A stretch of DNA of 13,926 nucleotides from Cytophagaceae bacterium. GTDB taxonomy: Bacteria; Bacteroidota; Bacteroidia; Cytophagales; Flexibacteraceae. Below are positions 6,467 through 13,574 of this stretch, piece after piece. Position numbers and translations under genes: made by a program. Location: NCBI GenBank assembly GCA_947464365.1, contig CANHWS010000060.1, positions 1-13,926 of the forward strand, written 5' to 3'. Under the pieces are notes generated by a model that was given only the letters and a program-made list of their open reading frames with translations, was not told where the DNA came from and searched no databases. Every line of letters starts with the position of its first letter. Within the stretch, counting starts at the first letter, position 1.

Positions 6467-9064
6467 CTATTCTTCTGTTGGTACTGTGTCGGTATCAGCT
6501 GTAGATGTTTCAGCACCAAGGTCTGTATCCCCTTCGGTGGTCGAATCTTGCAAGGCTTCGGCAGCGGAATTAAGCTCTGCTTGGGCAGCAGCGGCTTCAA
6601 GCGAGGCTAGTTCTTCCTCTTCGCCATTCTCAATTCTTGCAATGCTTGTGATCTGGTCACCTTCGCGCAAGTTGATCAGCCGCACACCTTGGGTGGCGCG
6701 GCCCATCACACGTAATTCGGCAACTGACATCCTGATTGTGGTGCCTGACTTGTTGATGATCATCAACTGATCCTTGTCAGTGACGTCAACAATGGCCACC
6801 AATGGTCCTGTTTTGTCTGTTATCTGGAGGGTTTTGACACCTTTGCCACCACGGTTAGTGATGCGGTAGTCATCAATATTCGAGCGTTTGCCGTATCCTT
6901 TATCACTGACAACAAGCAGTTCACGCTGGTTGTCCTCAAGGCAGACCATACCGACAACATAGTCGTCTCCGGTATCATCAAGGCGAACGCCAGTCACACC
7001 AGAGGCAGTCGCACCCATTGGGCGGACACCACTTTCGTTAAACCTAACGCAAAGGCCACTACGTTTGGCAAGCATCACTTCAGCATTGCCACTCGTGAGC
7101 TTGGCATCTAGCAGCTGATCGCCTTCACGGATCGTGATGGCGCGTTTGCCATTGACGTTGAGTTTGGCGTATGCCTTCAGGGTGGTTTTCTTGATGATGC
7201 CCTGGACGGTGCACAACATTACAAAGGTATTCTCGGTATAATCGTCATCCCTCAGGTTACGGACCGGGAGTACAGCTCTGATTTTGTCGTCTTTGTCTAG
7301 CTTGGTCAGGACGTTCTGGATCGGACGACCTTTGCTGATTTTGCTGCCTTCTGGCAGGCTATATACCTTGATATCAAATACTTGACCCCGTTCAGTGAAG
7401 ATCAGGAGCGAACTGTGCATACCGGCAACAAAAAGGTGCTCAGTAAAGTCACTTTCCTTGGTCGAAGCCGCTTTGCTACCTACCCCACCCCTAGTCTGGG
7501 TCCGGAACTCAACCAAAGGTGTACGCTTTATATAACCTTCGTGTGAGATCGTGATGGCCATATCATCATCAGCAATGATGTCCTCGATGTTGATGTCATC
7601 GCTAGCATGGATGATCTGGGTACGGCGTTCGTCGCCGAAGCGATCACGGATTTCTTGAAGCTCAGCCTTGATAATAAGGTACTGGCGTGGGACATTAGAC
7701 AAGATGTCTTTCAGGTCGGTGATCAACTCCATGATCTCCTTGTACTCCTGCATGATCTTGTCACGCTCCAGACCTGTGAGCCTTTGAAGACGCATCTCGA
7801 GGATTGCCTTGCTCTGGATCTCACTGAGGCCAAACCTGGCCATAAGCTCCGTTTTGGCAATCTCAGGGTCACGGCTCGCACGGATAAGGGCGATTACTTC
7901 GTCCAGGTTATCCAGCGCAATAATATAACCCTCTAAGATATGGGCACGTTTTTCAGCCTCTTTCAGCTCATACTTTGTCCTCCTGACGATAACATCAATC
8001 CTGTGATCAACAAAATGTTTAATCAGGTCCTTGAGATTCAGCATCACTGGGCGCCCTTTAACAAGGGCCACGTTATTGACGCTGAATGATGACTGGAGGG
8101 CACTGTATTTATAAAGGTTGTTCAGGACAACTTGGGCATTGGCGTCCTTCTTGAGGTCAAATACAACCCGGATACCATCACGGTCAGACTCGTCACGCAG
8201 ATCAGAAATGCCTTCTATGATCTTATCGTTGATCATGGCTCCGATCTTTTCGATCATCGAGGCCTTATTGACCATGTAAGGCACGTCGCTAAATACGATC
8301 TGCTCCTTACCTGTTTTGGTGGATTCGAATGTAGCATTAGCGCGCACCACGATACGGCCACGGCCAGTTTCGAGTGCTGCTTTTATGCCACTATAGCCAT
8401 AGATAGTACCTGCCGTCGGGAAATCCGGTCCCTTGACGAAGTGCATCAGTTCGCCGATCGTGATTTCGTTGTTGTCGATATAGGCAACAATACCGTCAAT
8501 GACCTCACGCAAGTTGTGCGGAGCCATGTTGGTAGCCATCCCGACCGCAATGCCACTTGTGCCGTTGACCAAGAGGTTTGGCAACTTGGCCGGAAGGACA
8601 GTAGGCTCATTAAGCGAGTCATCGAAGTTAGGTTGGAAGTCAACCGTCTCTTTGTAGATGTCTCCCAGCATTTCGTCTGCTATACGTTTGAGGCGAGCCT
8701 CCGTATAACGCATCGCAGCTGGTGAGTCACCATCGATGGAACCAAAGTTACCTTGGCCATCCACCAATGGGTATCGCAAGGACCAAGGTTGGGCCATACG
8801 TACCATCGCATCATAAACGGACGAGTCACCATGCGGGTGATACTTACCCATGACCTCACCGACTATACGGGCACTTTTCTTGTAGGCTTTATTATAGCTA
8901 ACGCCTAGTTCCTCCATGCCGAACAATACACGGCGGTGTACTGGCTTGAGTCCGTCACGGACGTCTGGGAGGGCTCGGCTCACGATAACCGACATAGAAT
9001 AATCTATGTAGGCACCGCGCATTTCATCTTCTATCGTGATCGGAACGATCTGTTGGTTTTCCAT
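6467..9064 (-). CDS. gyrA: DNA gyrase subunit A
   Basis: GyrA is the breakage-reunion subunit of the A2B2 gyrase that introduces negative supercoils. Counting from ATG 9064 the protein has 865 residues. A TTG at 9070 is a possible start two codons earlier and would make the numbering equal to E. coli. The catalytic tyrosine is in AMRYTEARL (Y120, equals E. coli Y122). The quinolone-contact positions in GDSSVYD keep serine and aspartate (S81 and D85, equal to E. coli S83 and D87), so no classic resistance change is present. The tower, exit-gate and C-terminal beta-pinwheel regions follow; the GyrA box reads QTRGGVG (523-529), a form I associate with Bacteroidota, in place of QRRGGKG. The last 50 or so residues are an acidic, alanine-rich tail. 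An ordinary complete housekeeping gene. Confidence 0.98.
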   Translation of the reverse strand: MENQQIVPITIEDEMRGAYIDYSMSVIVSRALPDVRDGLKPVHRRVLFGMEELGVSYNKAYKKSARIVGEVMGKYHPHGDSSVYDAMVRMAQPWSLRYPLVDGQGNFGSIDGDSPAAMRYTEARLKRIADEMLGDIYKETVDFQPNFDDSLNEPTVLPAKLPNLLVNGTSGIAVGMATNMAPHNLREVIDGIVAYIDNNEITIGELMHFVKGPDFPTAGTIYGYSGIKAALETGRGRIVVRANATFESTKTGKEQIVFSDVPYMVNKASMIEKIGAMINDKIIEGISDLRDESDRDGIRVVFDLKKDANAQVVLNNLYKYSALQSSFSVNNVALVKGRPVMLNLKDLIKHFVDHRIDVIVRRTKYELKEAEKRAHILEGYIIALDNLDEVIALIRASRDPEIAKTELMARFGLSEIQSKAILEMRLQRLTGLERDKIMQEYKEIMELITDLKDILSNVPRQYLIIKAELQEIRDRFGDERRTQIIHASDDINIEDIIADDDMAITISHEGYIKRTPLVEFRTQTRGGVGSKAASTKESDFTEHLFVAGMHSSLLIFTERGQVFDIKVYSLPEGSKISKGRPIQNVLTKLDKDDKIRAVLPVRNLRDDDYTENTFVMLCTVQGIIKKTTLKAYAKLNVNGKRAITIREGDQLLDAKLTSGNAEVMLAKRSGLCVRFNESGVRPMGATASGVTGVRLDDTGDDYVVGMVCLEDNQRELLVVSDKGYGKRSNIDDYRITNRGGKGVKTLQITDKTGPLVAIVDVTDKDQLMIINKSGTTIRMSVAELRVMGRATQGVRLINLREGDQITSIARIENGEEEELASLEAAAAQAELNSAAEALQDSTTEGDTDLGAETSTADTDTVPTEE

Positions 9065-9223
9065 GCTCAACGGTCAGGACAAAGGCTTTGGCAAGTTTGC
9101 ACAACCCCTTGTTTCTAAAACACGGCAATTTAGGAAATTAACGGCAAATGGGCTAATGCTGGGCGGTTTTCTGGTCAGGATTGTATTGAAAACGGAGCAA
9201 TACTTCTTCCGCCAGTTTGCTAA

Positions 9224-9406
9224 AGTCTGTCTTTAGTTAACTATCCAGCTTGCCAACCTTGCAGTGATTTGAGGACCAGCTACATAGGAACGGCTGCCAA
9301 CATCAAGATGTGCCTTAGCAACAAAGAAATCGGTAGCTTCCTCTCAATCTCAATTAACATTCTCCGTAAAGACAGAAGCACCTACGCAAAAAGCAACCAA
9401 GCCTAG
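9224..9406 (+). pseudogene. Remnant of a LuxR/response-regulator-type HTH gene
   Basis: An open stretch between TAA (9221) and TAG (9404) encodes SDLRTSYIGTAANIKM and CLSNKEIGSFLSIS at about 9263-9352. This closely resembles the C-terminal DNA-binding helix-turn-helix of Bacteroidota LuxR-like regulators, which typically read (S/N)DLRLCAYIRMNLSxKEIAxLLNIS. There is no ATG before 9308, a few residues seem inserted between YI and IKM, and the third helix (ILRKDRSTYAKSNQA) has lost the usual RYRLRKKL pattern. Just upstream in another frame, EQYFFRQFAKVC (about 9196-9231) looks like the FFxxLxxxYP segment that precedes this HTH, then hits TAG at 9234. Together this suggests a decayed, frameshifted gene. 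The match is from memory of the family and could be chance. The rest of the 9071-9615 gap holds only the two sites listed next. Confidence 0.4.
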
Positions 9407-9436
9407 ACGAGAAGACTACAATGGTGTCTTCCCAAC

Positions 9437-9457
9437 GAGGTATTGCCTCATTTTTTT
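9437..9457 (+). terminator. Short terminator after the HTH relic
   Basis: GAGGT/GCCTC with a 3-nt loop is followed at once by seven T residues (9451-9457). A second small hairpin, GAAGAC/GTCTTC (9411-9431), directly precedes it. Both lie within 50 nt of the relic's stop codon, consistent with a former gene end. The stem is short. Confidence 0.35.
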
Positions 9458-9569
9458 AGCTTCAGCATTGGCTCTTTGCTATCCTACTGAAAAGTAAAAC
9501 AGCCAAAAATTATCTCCAATAGTAGCCTCAGTGTGTACAAGGATCATCAGGTGTCCCAATCATATTCCT

Positions 9570-9577
9570 TACCTTTG
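9570..9577 (+). promoter_or_regulatory. Candidate -7 box for the threonine dehydrogenase gene
   Basis: TACCTTTG, the same octamer as in the riboswitch promoter, lies 38 nt before the ATG at 9616. Transcription would start near 9584. No TTG occurs at 19-21 nt upstream, so the -33 half is missing. Confidence 0.45.
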
Positions 9578-9615
9578 GGGCCTACACCAATACTACTACT
9601 ACCTAGCATTTATCA

Positions 9616-10581
9616 ATGATCAGCGAAACCATTCTGGTAACAGGAGCATGTGGCCAACTTGGCACCGAGATTGTTACCGAACTCCGCAAACGATATGGCA
9701 GTTCCTCTGTCATTGCAACAGACGTTGTCCGACCAACACACCAAGGCTTGCTGGATGGCCCTTTTGAGTTGCTTGACATCACGAATCAAGCTCAGCTAGT
9801 TGCCCTCCTTTCTAAGTACAGAGTCACCCAGCTTTATCATTTGGCCGCCATTCTATCCGCCAAAGGGGAGCAAGACCCAAAACTAGCTTGGCATGTCAAC
9901 TTCACCGGATACATAGCTGTGCTAGATGCTGCAGTGGCCTATGGTAAGATAGCTAAGCTCTACTTCCCGTCCTCAATTGCAGTGTTTGGCAACGACACGC
10001 CAAAGCAAAACACCCCACAACAGACTGTTACAGATGCTAACACGGTCTATGGCATCAGCAAATTTGCTGGTGAGCGGTTTTCAGCATACTACTACAAACA
10101 TCATGGGCTCGATATCAGGAGCCTTAGGTATCCGGGTATCATCAGCCACAGCACCATGCCTGGCGGAGGTACGACCGACTACGCAGTACATATATACCAC
10201 GAGGCGGTGCTTAAAGGTAGGTACACCAGCTTTTTGTCTGCTGACACCTATCTGCCGATGATGTACATGCCAGATGCACTAAAAGCCACATTTGCATTGA
10301 TGGATGCTGAAGCTATCCAGATAACGGAGCGGGGAAGCTATAATCTTGGCGCAATGAGTTTCTGCCCTGAGGATGTTGCGAAAGCTATTCGGGTACATAT
10401 CCCTGAGTTCGAAATCGACTACGCACCTGACAGCCGACAACAGATAGCCGACACTTGGCCACAAAGCATTGACGACAGCGTCGCTAGGGCAGATTGGGGC
10501 TGGAAACCTGACTATGATCTATCTGCTATGACTGCTGACATGCTTCATCATGTGCGTGAGCGCTATTTGGTCACTGTCTAG
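9616..10581 (+). CDS. tdh: L-threonine 3-dehydrogenase, SDR (epimerase-like) type
   Basis: Oxidises L-threonine with NAD+ to 2-amino-3-ketobutyrate, which is then split to glycine and acetyl-CoA by Kbl (not in this window). The 321 residues show a Rossmann fold with TGACGQLG (9-16), an acidic residue D36 (ATDVV) after strand 2 that favours NAD over NADP, HLAAILS (75-81), the serine motif PSSIAVFG (118-125) and catalytic Y145-x3-K149 in VYGISKFAGE. The substrate region RYPGIISHSTMPGGGTTDYA (171-190) and YLPMMYMPDA (212-221) are characteristic of SDR threonine dehydrogenases and separate it from the GalE sugar epimerases it otherwise resembles. Length is as expected. The ATG is preceded by a (TAC)4 run and TTTATCA. 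Monocistronic by appearance; the next gene lies 176 nt downstream. Confidence 0.93.
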   Translation: MISETILVTGACGQLGTEIVTELRKRYGSSSVIATDVVRPTHQGLLDGPFELLDITNQAQLVALLSKYRVTQLYHLAAILSAKGEQDPKLAWHVNFTGYIAVLDAAVAYGKIAKLYFPSSIAVFGNDTPKQNTPQQTVTDANTVYGISKFAGERFSAYYYKHHGLDIRSLRYPGIISHSTMPGGGTTDYAVHIYHEAVLKGRYTSFLSADTYLPMMYMPDALKATFALMDAEAIQITERGSYNLGAMSFCPEDVAKAIRVHIPEFEIDYAPDSRQQIADTWPQSIDDSVARADWGWKPDYDLSAMTADMLHHVRERYLVTV

Positions 10582-10726
10582 TGGTCAAACTAGATGGCCT
10601 GTGGCCTAGTGCAATTAAGATAATGTGGATGATTTTCGGGATTTTGTGGCACTGCACTACCCTATCATCCATTTTGTTTCGGCCATCAAGACCTGCGCAC
10701 AATATTAACTATACCAAACCCTGACT

Positions 10727-10751
10727 AATCCCAGACCAATCCTTCGGGATT
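10727..10751 (+). promoter_or_regulatory. UUCG-tetraloop hairpin next to the start codon of the carboxylase gene, with a competing strand
   Basis: AATCC-TTCG-GGATT (10738-10751) is a perfect stem capped by the very stable C(UUCG)G loop, ending 6 nt before the ATG at 10758. Upstream AATCCC (10727-10732) can pair instead with GGGATT (10746-10751). The two pairings exclude each other and both lie in the expected ribosome-binding region. A role in translation control is inference. No TAnnTTTG box is found in the 10582-10757 gap. Confidence 0.4.
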
Positions 10752-10757
10752 TTATCA

Positions 10758-12317
10758 ATGTTATATAAAACCCACGAGCAAGCCCTAGCAACCCTTAAGG
10801 CACGCAACACTGCTGCTTTGGCAGGTGGTGGTGCTCCTCGCATCGCTTCCCAACACAAAAAAGGAAAACTCACCGCTCGCGAACGTGTTGAGCTTTTGTG
10901 TGACCCAGGTTCGTTTGAAGAAATTGGGAGACTAGTCGTCCACCGCTGCCGAGACTTCGGCATGGAGGACGAAACCTACCCTGGGGACGGTGTAGTCACA
11001 GGTTATGGCACCGTTAACGGTCGGCTTATTTATGTTTTTGCACAGGACTTCACTGTATTTGGTGGAGCCTTGTCTGAAACCAATGCCGAAAAAATCGTTA
11101 AAATTCTGGACCTAGCCATCAAAAATGGCGCCCCTGTTATTGGCCTTAAGGACAGTGGTGGTGCTCGGATTCAGGAGGGTGTGGCGAGCCTTGCTGGCTA
11201 TGCCGATATCTTCTATCGGAATGTGCAGGCTAGTGGCGTGATCCCACAAATATCTGCCATTATGGGTCCATGTGCTGGTGGGGCTGTTTACTCCCCCGCC
11301 TTGACTGACTTTATCCTGATGGTGGAGCAAAGCAGTTACATGTTTATCACAGGGCCAAATGTGGTCAAGACGGTAACGCAAGAAGAGGTATCCTTCGAGG
11401 AGCTTGGTGGCGCCAGCACCCATGCCAGCAAAAGCGGTGTCGCCCACTTGACTGCTCCAGACGAAGTGAGCTGCATCGAGGATATTAAACGCCTCTTGTA
11501 CTTCCTGCCCCAAAACTGCGAGGAAGAGTCCCCACATTACGCCTACGAAGCTCCCAACTCTGAACTACGCCCTGGTCTTGCCCAACTGGTGCCCGAAAAT
11601 CCGAATCAGCCCTACAACATGATCGAAGTCATCGAAGGGATTGTGGATGAAGGTTCCTTCTTTGAGCTCAACAAGGATTTTGCGCCGAATATTGTGGTCG
11701 GTTTTGCAACACTTGGTGGCAAATCTATCGGCATAGTGGGCAACCAACCAGCTGTGTTGGCAGGTGTGCTAGATATTAATAGTAGCCGTAAGGCAGCCCG
11801 ATTTGTGCGTACCTGTGATGTCTATAACGTCCCGTTGCTTGTGCTCGTAGATGTCCCTGGTTTCATGCCTGGCACTGACCAAGAGTGGCACGGCGTTATC
11901 ACCCACGGAGCCAAACTGCTTTATGCCTTTTCAGAAGCAACAGTTCCCCGTATTACGGTCATCACCCGTAAGGCTTATGGCGGTGCTTATGACGTCATGA
12001 ACTCCAAACACATCGGTGCTGATCTTAATTATGCTTGGCCCAATGCCGAGATTGCAGTTATGGGTGCTATGGGTGCTGCTGAGATCATCTTCAAGAAAGA
12101 GATCGCGAGCGCACCAGACCCCAAAGCCAAGTTGGACGAAAAGGTCGAGGAGTTTACTGACCTCTTTGCCAACCCATACCTCGCAGCACAGCGTGGCTAT
12201 ATTGATGAGGTTATCCTGCCAGAGCAAACCCGCGAGAAACTTATCAAGGCCTTTACAATGCTCAAAAACAAAGTGGTTAAGAACCCGAAACGCAAACACG
12301 GTAATATCCCACTCTAG
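10758..12317 (+). CDS. pccB: Acyl-CoA carboxylase carboxyltransferase (beta) subunit, probably propionyl-CoA carboxylase
   Basis: Transfers the carboxyl group from carboxybiotin to propionyl-CoA, giving methylmalonyl-CoA, in the cytoplasm with a biotin-carrying alpha subunit that is not in this window. The 519 residues hold two crotonase-like halves: KDSGGARIQEGVASLAGYAD (131-150) and GPCAGGAVYSPALTDF (170-185) bind CoA in the N half; DVPGFMPGT (365-373) and RKAYGGAYDVM (404-414) form the C half. D412 in GGAYDVM corresponds to the aspartate that sets propionyl preference in Streptomyces PccB (D422). The end RKHGNIPL closely matches the RKHANIPL end of mitochondrial PCCB. The related methylmalonyl-CoA decarboxylase alpha subunit is the main alternative, but as I recall it differs at the GGAYDVM motif. 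ATG 10758 gives the normal family start. Confidence 0.93.
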   Translation: MLYKTHEQALATLKARNTAALAGGGAPRIASQHKKGKLTARERVELLCDPGSFEEIGRLVVHRCRDFGMEDETYPGDGVVTGYGTVNGRLIYVFAQDFTVFGGALSETNAEKIVKILDLAIKNGAPVIGLKDSGGARIQEGVASLAGYADIFYRNVQASGVIPQISAIMGPCAGGAVYSPALTDFILMVEQSSYMFITGPNVVKTVTQEEVSFEELGGASTHASKSGVAHLTAPDEVSCIEDIKRLLYFLPQNCEEESPHYAYEAPNSELRPGLAQLVPENPNQPYNMIEVIEGIVDEGSFFELNKDFAPNIVVGFATLGGKSIGIVGNQPAVLAGVLDINSSRKAARFVRTCDVYNVPLLVLVDVPGFMPGTDQEWHGVITHGAKLLYAFSEATVPRITVITRKAYGGAYDVMNSKHIGADLNYAWPNAEIAVMGAMGAAEIIFKKEIASAPDPKAKLDEKVEEFTDLFANPYLAAQRGYIDEVILPEQTREKLIKAFTMLKNKVVKNPKRKHGNIPL

Positions 12318-12351
12318 GGTTACCATTTGTAAACGAATCAAAATTACCCAT

Positions 12352-12391
12352 AGCCACTTACCAAGCACTTGCTTTGTAGGTGGCTTTTTTT
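12352..12391 (+). terminator. Strong intrinsic terminator after pccB
   Basis: AGCCACTTAC (12352-12361) pairs with GTAGGTGGCT (12376-12385) with one G-T wobble. An inner AAGC/GCTT stem with a tetraloop continues the helix, and the T-run extends to 12391. It begins 35 nt after the stop codon. Confidence 0.9.
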
Positions 12392-12404
12392 GCATATTGT
12401 GGTC

Positions 12405-12423
12405 CCCATGTTCTGATCATGGG
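12405..12423 (+). promoter_or_regulatory. Hairpin next to the start codon of the first DUF3667 gene
   Basis: CCCATG (12405-12410) and CATGGG (12418-12423) form a perfect 6-bp stem with a 7-nt loop, ending 5 nt before ATG 12429. It could be an operator or a structure limiting ribosome access. No promoter box is evident in the 111-nt gap. Confidence 0.3.
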
Positions 12424-12428
12424 ATCCT

Positions 12429-13535
12429 ATGCCGCATAAACGTAAAGGCGACCATTGCCTAAACTGTTCCCATCCGCTTAGTACCGACATTAACTTTTGC
12501 CCCAATTGCGGACAGGAGAACGACAACCGCAATGTTTCGGTCTGGGTATTGGCAGCCGATTTTATAGAGGAGACAATCGGGGTAGACTCCAAACTATTGC
12601 GGAGCCTTGTTCCCTTTCTGCTCCAACCCGGCAAGCTCACAGTGGCCTTCATCACTGGGCAACGTAAGCTCTATGTCCCGCCACTCCGGATGTACTTGGT
12701 ATTGAGCGTAGTGTATTTCCTGTTCTTCAGTCTTACCCTAGACTCAATTACAGAGGAGCTGGATTCTATAGAAGAAACTAGTCAGGCTAAAAGTGATAGC
12801 CTTGTGGCAGATAGTGCTAAATCAAAAGATAGCCTGAGTGGAAAACCGCTTAAGATAACAATTGGCTCTAAAGGGTTTGGTCTATCTGGTTCCTATTCAC
12901 TAGCCGATAGTGGTTCGGAGGAGGCTGTAACGCTTCTGGAAAAGGTTGGACGAAGTGCCCAAGCAGACACCGAAAAAATCAGGGACCAGATAATCTCAAT
13001 CTCAGACCTCAAGTCCTCTAAAGTCTCCGACACCACCATCGCCCGGCAGTTGGGCCTGGATACAACTACTATTTGGCTCAAGATTATCAAACAAGGACGG
13101 CGCTTCGCAGCCGACAAAACTGCAGCTGCGAAGGAGCTGATTCGGTTTGCTGGTGAGAATGCAAGCATCGCTGGCTTCTTGATGATACCGCTCTTGGCCT
13201 TGTTTCTAAAGCTAATTTACCTCAGCCGAAGGATCAAATACATTGCCCATGTGGTACATGTGCTGCATCTTCAAAGTTTTCTAGTCTTCATTGCTACTCT
13301 CAACACTATACTCGATTATTACGTCTTTCAGAATTCCGGAAGTTGGTGGCAAGGGATAACAGAATTCTTGATGTTCGCAGCGGTTGTTATCTACCACATT
13401 GTTTCTTGCCGACGGGTGTATGGCCAGGGCTGGGCTAAAACTCTAGTCAAAAACGTGCTTTATGCGGCCTATTTCGTTGCCTTACTCTCGTTCACAGTTG
13501 TGGGTTTACTCGTGATTAGCTTTGTATTGTTCTAG
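12429..13535 (+). CDS. DUF3667 zinc-ribbon membrane protein, copy 1
   Basis: A 368-residue inner-membrane protein of unknown function. The N-terminus is a zinc ribbon with C10-x2-C13 and C24-x2-C27 (CLNC, CPNC), followed by the family signature GQENDNRNVSVW, DSKLLRSLVPFLLQPGKLT and FITGQRKLYVPPLRMYLVLS (28-93). Hydrophobic segments lie at about 88-104, 246-264, 280-300, 312-326 and 342-366. Between the first and second lies a charged Ser/Asp/Lys-rich loop (105-240) with a helical part. The 30 residues after the ribbon are amphipathic rather than membrane-spanning. DUF3667 is widespread in Bacteroidota without assigned role; the ribbon at the cytoplasmic end suggests contact with a protein or nucleic acid, which is inference. 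It is followed at 39 nt by a paralogue. Confidence 0.88.
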   Translation: MPHKRKGDHCLNCSHPLSTDINFCPNCGQENDNRNVSVWVLAADFIEETIGVDSKLLRSLVPFLLQPGKLTVAFITGQRKLYVPPLRMYLVLSVVYFLFFSLTLDSITEELDSIEETSQAKSDSLVADSAKSKDSLSGKPLKITIGSKGFGLSGSYSLADSGSEEAVTLLEKVGRSAQADTEKIRDQIISISDLKSSKVSDTTIARQLGLDTTTIWLKIIKQGRRFAADKTAAAKELIRFAGENASIAGFLMIPLLALFLKLIYLSRRIKYIAHVVHVLHLQSFLVFIATLNTILDYYVFQNSGSWWQGITEFLMFAAVVIYHIVSCRRVYGQGWAKTLVKNVLYAAYFVALLSFTVVGLLVISFVLF

Positions 13536-13574
13536 CAGTGGTCCAAAACCAATCTCCTATTCCTATAACTTCTT

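Noticed and set aside
6710..7520. GyrA box QTRGGVG differs from QRRGGKG
   Set aside because: I recognise the RGGVGSK form as normal for Bacteroidota GyrA, so it is not an oddity of this genome.
8132..8725. 197-codon frame antisense to gyrA
   Set aside because: Long only because of gyrA codon usage; the opposite strand is strongly conserved GyrA and the frame has no recognisable domain.
9591..9602. (TAC)4 trinucleotide run before tdh
   Set aside because: Too short to call a functional repeat.
11112..11537. 141-codon frame antisense to pccB
   Set aside because: Shadow of the conserved carboxyltransferase; no start context or motif.
12016..12462. 148-codon plus-strand frame running from pccB into the DUF3667 gene
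   Set aside because: It crosses the strong terminator at 12352-12391 and overlaps two well-supported genes in another frame.
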